Below are positions 43,891 to 56,300 of a stretch of 64,000 nt of DNA, piece after piece. The number at the start of each line of letters is the position of its first letter. The first letter of the stretch is position 1. The notes under the pieces are model-generated. The model was not told the DNA's origin. It did no database searches and saw only the letters and a list, made by a program, of their open reading frames with translations. The stretch covers positions 1,103,447-1,167,446 of the forward strand of contig JACTAT010000015.1 of assembly GCA_014526335.1 (NCBI GenBank), in the 5' to 3' direction. Position numbers and translations under genes: made by a program. Source of the stretch: Chrysaora quinquecirrha (lineage: Eukaryota; Cnidaria; Scyphozoa; Semaeostomeae; Pelagiidae).

Positions 43891-45235
43891 GTACAGCGGG
43901 AAGACCAATAGAATTAATTGAAGAGTCCAAGTGAAAAAATGTTTTCTTTCCTAAGAAGTTTTCTTTCTTCTGAACCTCAAACAACTTCAGACTTTCAAAA
44001 ACTGAAAGCTTCCCGAAACAGAATCCATGCTTTTTAAAAACAAGAATTCTGAAAATCCGAGACTTTTCCAAAGTTTGTTCCAAACGTGACTCAACTTTCG
44101 CGGCGAAATTCTCGCATGCCTGGTCCCCAGATTCGTTGTTCCTGGCAACTGGTAAAATTAGTCATTTTCGAACTTCGAACCGAAAATCTCTCAAGTCTCG
44201 GACACCTTCTGTTTTTGATGGCAGAAGGGTTTGAAGAGCTCCAAAAGGTACCGTTTTGAGCAGAATGGCTTCGAAAAACACACATCCCGAAAAAGGAAGG
44301 CTAAAAAAAGAATTGCTTTAAGAACAAGCCCTTAGTCTGTCCAGAGATTTTTCTGCTGTCAAGGATTTCCTTGAAAACAAAATGACTTCAAGCAAAGATG
44401 TACTAAATTTTCAAGGATTGAATTGCCCCTCGGAGTTGAGTACCCCGTCATGACTTCACGAGCTGTGTCTGGTCCCTGAGGGAAAGTTTCTCCCTCGCAG
44501 ATGCAGGTGTAATATGGCTGTCTGGTGCGCACTTTTATTTCGCTCAGCAGAGCAGATTCACCTGTTCTTCTTATTAACAGTGATTTTATAAACCAGACTC
44601 ATTATATTTTAAGGAGAGATTTTGTGACAGATATTTCTTATCAGTGCACGTTTTATGGCTTCGAAATTACCAGTTATCTATTAATTTTTTCCAACCATTA
44701 CTTGAATATCGGAGGAATTAAATTTAGCAAAAATCGGATTTAAATCTCATTTGCTGTGTTGTGTCGTTCTAAAGAAGCTTGTGGGATGATTTATGTCCAT
44801 CTTGGTCGATCTTGGTTTAGAATAAATGCAGAATGGCCTGCTAGAGCATTCAACATTTATTTATTTTGGTTTCATTTAAACACAGATCAAGCTTTTTATT
44901 ACATGCGGTTTCTACTATACTGTATCTAAAATCATTTATGCCACAAAGAAACTTTTTGTACAAGTCCTTGCGTTGACTTCTTTGAGCTGCCCTAAGGTGC
45001 CTAATTTCCGCCTCCCCGCTAATTGAATTTTTGAAAAATTACCAATCCCTCCTTTCTTAGTAGAACCTCCAGTCTCCCCCTTATTAAGATTTACATATTA
45101 TTTGTGTCGATATTTTTTACTATAATTATGTGGCTCTCTTGGTGTGAAACTTCGCATACAATATTAATGCTCTATTCGATTATTATATGAAATTATACTA
45201 ATAGAATCTTTGACGCGATTTTGACACTATTATAT
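43891..45235. other. intergenic, no gene seen
   Basis: No exon or clear repeat recognised. Confidence 0.4.
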
Positions 45236-45903
45236 TTGACCGTTGTCAAGCATTATGTTTGATCATTGTCAAGCATTATATGTTTGACCGCTTTCAAGCA
45301 ATATTTTTTACCTTTGTCAAGCATTATTTTTGACCGTTGTCAAGCATTATGTTTGACTGTTGTCCAACATCATGTTGGACCGTTGTCAAGCATTATGTTT
45401 GACCGTTGTCAAGCATTATGTTTGATCATTGTCAGGCATTATGTTTGACCATTGTCAGGCATTATGTTTGATCATTGTCAGGCATTATGTTTGACCATTG
45501 TCAGGCATTATGTTTGACCATTGTCAAGCATTATATGTTTGACCGCTTTCAAGCATTATGTTTGACCGTTGTCAAGCTATATTTTTTACCGTTGTCAAGC
45601 ATTATGTTTGAGTGTTGTCCAACATCATGTTGGACCGTTGTCAAGCATTATGTTGGACCGTTGTCAAGCATTATGTTTGATCATTGTCAGTCATTATGTT
45701 TGACCGCTTTCAAGCATTGTTTGACCGTTGTCAAGCATTATATGTTTGACCGTTGTCAAGCATTATATTTGACCTTTGTCAAGCATTGTTAGACCATCAT
45801 CAAGCATTACGTTTGACCATATCAAGCATTATGTTTGACCGTTGTCAAACATTTTGTTTGATCGTTGTCAAGCATTATGTTTCACCGCTGTCAAGCATTA
45901 TAT
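45236..45903 (+). repeat. 23 bp satellite, about 28 copies
   Basis: Tandem units of the form GTTGTCAAGCATTATGTTTG plus ACC, with insertions of TA or ATG and variants such as CAACATCATGTTGGACC. Because 23 is not a multiple of three, one open frame cycles through all registers and yields a 23-residue repeating peptide (45266-45448 and 45475-45792). That is a composition artefact. Confidence 0.93.
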
Positions 45904-46059
45904 GAGAAGGATTTGTATAACGATATTGTGAGAATTAGTGCAAAATTAATACACACTGTAAAACTTGGAGTTTTAAAGAAACGTTCATAGTCTAGGCGAC
46001 TTAGCTTTGCGTACTATACTTGCCAACTTTCTTCTCATATACGTCCGGGTCCTCTTAGG

Positions 46060-47034
46060 CTACAATTTTGTGTCCACTGACATGTCAGTTGGGTCTCCCA
46101 AAATAAGGCATATTTTACACAGTCTAGGTATTCTTTTGACAATATACCGCCTGACTGGTCGATTGAAATAGGAGTAAATAAAAACATTGGCACTGGAGTT
46201 GATAAAAAGTGGAACAAATGACCAGCTTAGAAAGAGTTTGACGGTTTTCTGCGAAATACTGATTTCTTGATCATACAAGTACAATGTCCATACAATTTCT
46301 GATGCAGCTAGGGGCATGTAAAGAACAAAACAAGTAGTTAGGATCATTACTACTGATCTCCCCAATGCAACATCATGTCGTAGACTTTTATTGCGAAAAT
46401 GGACGTTGCTGTTCTCCTCATTAGTTATCTTACATACGCTTCTTCGCACATGTCTATAGGCCAGTACATACGCAATAACAGTCACAAGAAATATCGAGAA
46501 GGCCAGAATTTGAGATGCAAAGCTGAATAGATGATAGAAATGATTACTGTATTTGGCAATCAATACAGATGCAGCTGAAAACGCGATGGCAAACACGGCA
46601 TCAAATACCAAGACGTACTTTTTAATTGCTTTCCAACGCAACAGGACGTTCGATAATGCGTATTTAAGGACGATGAGACGTTCGATCGCCATTGAACAGA
46701 TGATAAGCATATCCAACACAAGAAGACTATAGGAAAGCGATTGTAATGTCCATCGTACTTTGCATGAGCCTTGTAATGTGCTTGAGAATATATAAGCAGC
46801 TGTTATTGGTTGTAGAAATACTCCGATCAGAAGATCATTAATGCACAGTGCCACTGCAAAAGACTGCGATGCTAATCCAATTGATTTGGTTCGTATTAGA
46901 GCGAGAAGTACCATGGTATTGGATAATATTGTGACTGGTATTAATACAAGTTCTGCAACTGCTAGAGGTACAAGACTGTTGCTTGATAAGTCTCGGATGT
47001 CCGGGCAGACACTTAGGCAATTATCGTCGTTCAT
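46060..47034 (-). CDS. rhodopsin-type GPCR, single exon
   Basis: An intronless frame of 324 residues. Seven membrane segments lie at about 21-46, 57-80, 93-117, 139-160, 173-196, 226-250 and 266-289. Family marks: N39 in TM1, D67 in TM2 (ALCINDLLIG), C91 before TM3, E118-R119-L in place of DRY, C235-FVLYMP with the TM6 proline, and N283-VFIY in place of NPxxY. A palmitoylable C316-region (LCKIC) follows helix 8. The second extracellular loop (KYSNHFYHLF) has no Cys, so the usual TM3-ECL2 disulfide cannot form; Cys6 and Cys10 in the N-terminus are alternatives. Single-exon class A receptors with such changes are abundant in cnidarians. The ligand cannot be inferred. The ATG at 47032-47034 is preceded by no other candidate. 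Confidence 0.93.
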   Translation of the reverse strand: MNDDNCLSVCPDIRDLSSNSLVPLAVAELVLIPVTILSNTMVLLALIRTKSIGLASQSFAVALCINDLLIGVFLQPITAAYIFSSTLQGSCKVRWTLQSLSYSLLVLDMLIICSMAIERLIVLKYALSNVLLRWKAIKKYVLVFDAVFAIAFSAASVLIAKYSNHFYHLFSFASQILAFSIFLVTVIAYVLAYRHVRRSVCKITNEENSNVHFRNKSLRHDVALGRSVVMILTTCFVLYMPLAASEIVWTLYLYDQEISISQKTVKLFLSWSFVPLFINSSANVFIYSYFNRPVRRYIVKRIPRLCKICLILGDPTDMSVDTKL

Positions 47035-47089
47035 GGCTCTAAGCCTTTAAATCCACTAGAGGAAGAACTGAAGGAAAGTTGTAAGACGA

Positions 47090-47800
47090 ATATGCATCAG
47101 CCAACTGCTGTCTTTGATCTCGACTCTCCCATTCAATTATCTATTGTCGGTGACATCATAACATACAGTTCCTGCGTTTTCTTCAGTGGCTTTAAGCTTG
47201 AACCTCTGATTCTACTGGGCTTATACAAGAGCTAGAAAATGAAGGCTAGTTCTAAGGCAAATAATCGTCAGCTCTGCTTCTGTTTATAATATCAGTCGTT
47301 ATATATCTTCTTTAATGTCTCACATTCAGTTATCTAATGTCGGTTGCATATCATATGACACAGTTCTTGCGTTTTCTTCAGTACTTTTAAGCTTGAATCT
47401 CTGATTCTGCTGGGCTTATACAAAGCTAGAGCAGCACGTACTCAGGCCAGCTAGAACTGTAGGCCCGCTCCATTACGAATATGCGTCAGTTTTGCTTATG
47501 CCTTTGATTGATCTCAGTCGTTATATATCTTCCGTTATATAATATTATATACTGAAGTTTCCCATTCAATTATCCACTGTCAGTTAAGAACTCTGCTCCG
47601 TTCTAATGCGGGCTTATATTAGTGGTATAGGTCAGGTTTAAGGCGAATGTTCACCAGCTAGCTTCTACGATCTTCGTCATTATATAAGTTCTTTGATGTT
47701 TTCTCTGCAATCATCCATTGTTTGTAATACGGTTAATTTCGTCTGCGTTTTCTTCAGTATTTTTCAAGCTTGGACCTCCGGTCTCAAATTCGTTTCAAAG
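47090..47800. repeat. diverged tandem repeat of about 190-220 bp upstream of the GPCR
   Basis: Words such as TGCGTTTTCTTCAGT (47174, 47372, 47743), CTCTGATTCT(A/G)CTGGGCTTA (47210, 47399) and GTCGTTATATATCTTC (47293, 47518) recur at roughly regular spacing, giving three to four diverged units. They lie directly upstream of the GPCR start, where its promoter should be. Confidence 0.65.
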
Positions 47801-48275
47801 GCTCTGCAAAGTTGAAAAGCAAATTTAATGATTGTACATCATACAGACTTTTCATCCTAATTGTTCTAGCTTTTTAATTACCAACATCTGTTTGTAATTT
47901 GCAATAATTCGTGCTTGTAATAGCTTCGGAGCACAGTGAACAGCGTTTCAATTGGTGAATTTCTATCGTTATTGTTGAATAACAGGCTTTTTTAGCAGAA
48001 TTTTTTTAAACGTAGTCCTGTTTCTTAGCAATTATTTATCCACTGTAAACAGTACTTTGCCGTACTTTGCTGATTGAAACTCAAAGCTTCTGAGTTTCTA
48101 AGTCAAAACGTTTAGCTAAAGACAAAATTCCATAGAGTGTAAAATTCAGAAAAATTCTTCCGTCTCGAGACCGTAGTCAGTCATCCACCGGGGGATATTC
48201 CTTTGTAATATGACTCCCTTCTGCATACGACCAACAAAGTTGGCAGTGGGCTATGGCTATGCTTGATGATGTTGG

Positions 48276-48560
48276 TTGCTGCGTAATACTGTATCCAGTT
48301 ATGGTCACACGATCAAATCGGCTGCACGCATACGTCCCTCATACGTCACAGACAAGGAACTGGGAAGTACTCAGACGAGAACGCGGAAATCAACAACCTT
48401 CGATTTTTTAGACAGGCAGAGTCTTCATAATCTAGGGAACCTCTTGGGGACCAGATTTGGAAGATCGGTTCTTTGGATGTTTACTTCAGCTGTTTGTTTG
48501 GGAGCAGCAGCCTTTTTGCTGTGTCAATATCAACATCATATAAAGACAATGATGCTGTAG
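48276..48560 (+). CDS. possible N-terminal fragment of a DEG/ENaC-type channel
   Basis: An open frame of 94 codons. FDFLDRQSLHNLGNLLGTRF followed by GRSVLWMFTSAVCLGAAAFL resembles the cytoplasmic start and first membrane helix of degenerin/ENaC sodium channels: a short motif with His (HG in the family, HN here), a basic turn, then a Trp-led hydrophobic helix ending in CQY. The frame stops soon after, at 48558-48560, without an obvious donor. No extracellular Cys-rich exon was found downstream. It may be an orphan exon or a pseudogene, or the likeness may be chance. Confidence 0.3.
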   Translation: MLRNTVSSYGHTIKSAARIRPSYVTDKELGSTQTRTRKSTTFDFLDRQSLHNLGNLLGTRFGRSVLWMFTSAVCLGAAAFLLCQYQHHIKTMML

Positions 48561-48844
48561 ACGAAATCGTCATCTCGGAAATAAATAATCGTCAGTAAAT
48601 AAAAGTCTTCATACGACAAAAGAGGAATATGAACATTCAAAATATTTGTTTTATACCTTTTCTTGTTAGCGTTTTTCAGCAGCTGATTGATGCTGTGTTT
48701 GTTGACTCTCTGATCAGATGTGGAGATCGGACATTTTGTTTTTGCTTTCATTTGCCACAATAAATTTGGTTACGGTTCGATAAGTTTGATGATTTTCGTT
48801 GTCATAGGCACAAAATAAAGAACAGGGTGCAAAATTGAACGTTC

Positions 48845-49260
48845 GTAGCTGGTCTGCATGATCATGGGTTCGAGCCCAGTGACCAGAAATGTTTCATGGC
48901 TTCAGGGGCATAAACTTCAGGTACAAACGGGCATTTTGGCCAAGTGTAAATGTCATTGGTTCGAGTCTAGTAGCCGGTACCAATTTGTAAAAGCATCCAG
49001 TCATAGTCTTGGTCATTTCAAGATTAACATTTGGCGACATAACGAAAGATGCATGTGCACTGAGATAAATTGTATAGCTTTGAAGGGCTGGGTGCTAAAT
49101 GTCATTGGTTCGAGTCTAGCCGGCACCAATTTGTAAAGGCATCCAGTCATAGTCATGGTCATCTCAAGGTTAACATTTGGCAACACAAAGAAAGATGCAT
49201 GTGCGCTGTATATGGCTAGGTGCTAAATGTCATTGGTTCGAGTCTACGTCCGATCCGGGC
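48845..49260 (+). repeat. three tandem units with tRNA B-box-like motifs
   Basis: Units of about 130-150 bp containing AAATGTCATTGGTTCGAGTC, ACCAATTTGTAAA(A/G)GCATCC and AAAGATGCATGTGC repeat at about 48945, 49095 and 49225. An upstream GGGTTCGAGCCCAGTG (48867) belongs to the first. GGTTCGAGTC is B-box-like, so this may be a tandemly amplified tRNA-derived element. Confidence 0.7.
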
Positions 49261-50074
49261 GACATTTGATCTTCTTTCTGATCTTTGATTTCTGTGTGAC
49301 AAGGGGGGCAATCCGGTTTATGTATCCGCAGAATAATATTTTGGCAGTTTTTTGTAACTTAGAATAGATTAACTAACGTGGATAAACGGCAATTATGTAG
49401 ATGCCATTTCTTGTAGTTCAATTGCCCCGCGAAACCGAGCGGGAGTTTCAAAATAATATGTTCAGGACTACGCGTTTCTTTGAAAAAAAAACCAAAAATA
49501 TTTTATGATAACAAATGATAAAGAACACTAAGTATGAAAAAACTTAGCTGCATTTTTCTCAACATTGCTATTTTACAATACGTTGCCATCTGTCAAAAAT
49601 AAAAACTATTATTTACACGTTGTTTTTGTAACTTGTAAAAAGCGATAACCATAAAAGTAGTACAAAAATACTTTGGAAACACGGAAGAAAACTTGTTTTT
49701 TACATTTTGTTGCAAAGTAACGAACAAAAGTTATAAAAAGCTGCAGTAACTGCAATTAGTCTAGCGTAAAATAAAATATCAAAAAACTGTACAAATGAGT
49801 ACCAAACAAATTTAATAGAAATACTTAATATACAAGTTTCGTTTCAAAATAACTGGCCTTGTTTAATAACAGAAAATTGAATCTCCAGGATAAGAATATT
49901 TTGAACTATAGATATTTTGAACAGTTTTTAAAAAAAATATTTTGAACATTTTTAGAAAATTTTTCCTTATCTGATATTAATGATTATTGCTTTGAAAAAG
50001 AATATGTACAGAATTACAGATACAGACTGCATACAAAAGGTTTGAGCTACCACCATCGTCAAATAGTTTCTGAG
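49261..50074. other. intergenic, 3' of TYMS
   Basis: AT-rich. It should contain the TYMS 3' UTR; I do not see an unambiguous polyadenylation signal on the minus strand. Confidence 0.4.
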
Positions 50075-52535
<2,461 letters not shown>

Positions 52536-53093
52536 TTTTGATCCTGGAACAAGTGAAAAAAATCTATGATTTTTAGGTAAGGCTTGGTACCGTACTGGCT
52601 TGGTTATTAAACCTGCAAACCTTTTCCTTGCCCAGATCCAAATCTCCGTTTTCAGTGGAATTTTCGACCAATTTTACTTACTATGTTGATGAAATTTTTG
52701 CTTTTTAGGAGTAAAATATTAGGCCTAGATTATTATAAAAATTTGAAATGGAACTTTTTTGAAACATTTTTGGCGCCCTTTTTTACCAAATCATTTTCGT
52801 GTCATTTTTCAATCCACCAAAGTTCCAACAATTTTTAAAATACGAATAAAGCCGATAAATTAATAATACAGTTTTATATTCATTTCGACTTAAGTGCATT
52901 GAGTAGCAAGGGTTGTATTCTTGTCCTAAGTTTTTGGCGCCATTTTTCACTACTGATGAACATTTGACAAGGAGATTTTGATCACGCAAATGTTTTTCGT
53001 CTGCTTCTAAAAGCGAAAGGATGGTAGTGATATTTCTAAGACTAGAAGAATGCTCATGTCATTCATAGGCATAAAATTTGTAAGTATACTTAC

Positions 53094-53374
53094 CTTTTCA
53101 GCTTACAGCCTGTGATCGTGAGAGGGAAGTGAAATTCTTGAGTCTTGACAATGAATTTTGCTCACTGTTTTATTTCATTTTGCGCGCCAAATCCCTTGTT
53201 TCCCTATGGGAAGGTCACATGGGGGTCACGTTCGTTGACAGGGAGCCACAAAGTAAGTTGACAAAGTAAGCCTACACGCATGCGTAATTTGACAAGGAGC
53301 AAAACTCGCGAGGGGCCTAATCTGAAGGAAAGAAGTTTTCCATTCCATTCTTCTTTGTTTTTCCGAGAGAAACA
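53094..53374. promoter_or_regulatory. divergent promoter region of TYMS and CPSF6
   Basis: About 280 bp separate the TYMS untranslated-exon donor (minus, 53094) from the CPSF6 start codon (53375). No TATA box is evident. At 53178-53191 stands TTTTGCGCGCCAAA, which contains the E2F consensus TTTGGCGC on the minus strand and TTTGCGCG on the plus strand. Two further TTTGGCGCC sites lie at about 52767 and 52932 in TYMS intron 1. TYMS is a known E2F target at the G1/S transition. Confidence 0.65.
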
Positions 53375-56300
53375 ATGGCTGCGATTCCTGCACCTATCAA
53401 AGATGAACCTCTTCCTCATGGTGAACTAGATCTATATGCTGGAGTTGATGAGTTTGGGAACCCAGCAAATCCGGTAAGAAGAATGAAATGAAAAGGTTGA
53501 CCAATAATTAATGAAAAAGAAGTAAAAATGCCCCACAAATGGCAGCCATTTTAAAATTTGATCAACTGTGTACATTCTAGTTTACTGTTAAACTGTGTAT
53601 CCAGACGAAACATTTTTCCCTGCTAACTTTGCATAACTGCGCTCCAATATTGATATCAAGAAAAATAAAAGTGCATTTGATATCTAGGTATTTTTGCGCA
53701 TTTTTATCCCATCTACAGTCTAGGTAGGTACAGTACTCAGATCGAATTGTAAGTTTTTATAAAAACTTGTACTTGCCATTAACATTGCACTCCTAGAGTT
53801 GCTTTAAATGAATTCTGAGCAAGTGACAAAGTCAGCAGTTTGGCCTGCGTTTTTCATATTATTGTTGCAACACTGGCGTGATGTGAACAAACTGACCCCC
53901 CTCGAATAACCCTCCCCTCCCATTAGCTTTCATCCTAGCCCTCATCCTGGGGGGGTTGTGACCACATTTTCACATTTGATCTGCATAGCGTACAGTGGGT
54001 AAAATTCTTACCCAAAAATTTGGATATACCCAACATTTTGCACCTAAATTATGGTGTCATGAGTTACCTTCTTCCCAAAATATGGGTGGCAATTTTGATG
54101 GAGCAATAAGTTAGAGTGATGTGTTGCTGTTTTTGTCATCTTTTTTATAAAATAGTGGAATATCCCTGATGTATCATAATTATTATAATAAAATCAAAAA
54201 ATTTCACAACTAAAAAAAATTTTCCCAAATGAAGAAGGGTATATTTAAAAATTGTAGACCAAAAGAATTGGCTTTCAGGCGAAAATTCTGACCCAACCAT
54301 GTAGCATGCACACCCCTGTGTCAAAATGTGGTCACTGCCCCCCCCTACCCCAAGAGAAATGACCTTGACCCTGTCCACGATGTTACCATGTCTGGGGTTG
54401 GAACCTTGTCCTTGCTAAGCTCTTGACAACACAGAAAGCTAGCTTCGTAAGACCACAATGCCATCCTTGTCGCGATCTCAAGTGTATTCAATCTTGACCA
54501 ATTATAAGTGAGAGTAAGCTAATGTAGTATAAACTGTTTTTTCTAGAATGAAGGACCTGAAGCAGCATATGGTGCAGATTTATATGAAGATGTCCTGACA
54601 AACCCTGAAGCTCAAAAGGATGCTCAAGCAGTATGTTTATCAATACAATATATTTGAAATTATTGAAAGTAATTCTTTAATGCAATATAGAACTCTTTTT
54701 ATGCATTTAACTTGGTATGGAAAATTGAATAGAGTGCCAAATTTTAGGGGCCTTTTCGAGGCCCACCATCATGCATGTGCCTCATCAGGCATGTGCCTTG
54801 TTATGCAAATTATTGCCATGAGGCTCTTATTAGCAGAGGTGCCGGAAGCAAAGCACCGGGCAGCAGGGGCAGAAGTTCAGGGCAAAATGATAGGAAAATC
54901 AAAGAATTTCACAATATTTATCAGGGCAACAAGGGCAATTGCCCCCAATGCCCCCCCTGCCTCTGACTCCAATGCTTGTTTGTCATGCTTCTAAAACTAA
55001 GGAAACTCTGAATTCCACTTCTAACTTGAGGTATTCTGAAGAAGAGTTTCATTCCTTTCTATCATTTTTATGTTCAGTTAGAAGAAAACTTGACTCTCGT
55101 CTCTTGCTTTCAATAACACTTATTTTATAAAGCTTTCATTTACTTTGCAGTTTCCAGAAGAAGCTGCTCCAAGTATGTATTTACTGATGTGTTTTAATTT
55201 TATCGTTATTCTAAGTTATAATATCAGATCAAAGAAGAAATATACCAACCTACACTAGCAAATCTAAATACACTACTTTAGTAAATACGCACTACTGTGG
55301 TGATACTTGTTGTGTAGTGTGTTGGTATTTTTTACATACTTTAGTGGATAAGCACTACTAAAGTAGTATTTTTCATGTCCTGAGACAGATACAAAGTCAT
55401 TGCCAAAATCTTTAGATCAAGCAGAAAAAACCAAATCTGCCCCACTCTGCCAAAAATACAGTACCACCATATCAAGCGTAATAACCCACCACAGTAGTGC
55501 TCTTCCATCACAGTAGGCAAAAATTTCCACCACATCAAACATAACCCACCACATCTAGTATAATAACCCACCACAGTACTGCTTATCCATCACAGTACAC
55601 TAAAATACCACCACATCAAATATAATAATAACCCAACACATCAAGCATCATAGCCCACCACAGTAATGCTTATCCATCACAGTACTCAAAAATACCACAC
55701 ATCCATGATAACAACCCACCACAGTAGCGCTTATCCACCACAGTATGCACAAAATACCACCAGAGTAGTGCATATCCACCACAGTGGTGCGAGCATGACC
55801 TAGTTTTGCCTTTTTTTGTCACCTGCTGTTATGTTTCAGTTTCCATCAGTCAGATTCTTCACATCTATTACCTGTGCTTTGATAATTTGTTTCAGGTGGT
55901 AAAGAATACAAATCATACACAACCATACATCCAAAATCAGCATTGCAACAGGAAAAAGAAGCCAAGATAGCTGCCAGCTTGTATTCAAAAGGTGCAGATA
56001 AAGGCAAAGCTCTTTATGTTGGTAATCTGTCATGGGTAAGTACAATCTTTATATGTCAGTTAATGGTATAATAAAAACTCACCAATCTTGCATTATAATC
56101 ATCTTGAGTAATACATGCCAAGTGAATTGAATGGTTGCAAAGAAAAAAGGCAAGACAACAATTTGTTCAATTTATCATGTCTTTTTTCTTAGCTTACAAT
56201 AACTTAAAAAACAGTTTTTGAGCAGTACAAAATTCCAAAATTTCAAAATGCAAGAAACAGCAGAAACATGTTTGGACATACTTGAAAGCTTTTTATTATC

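Noticed and set aside
45266..45792. Cys-rich repetitive proteins
   Set aside because: They are translations of the 23 bp satellite.
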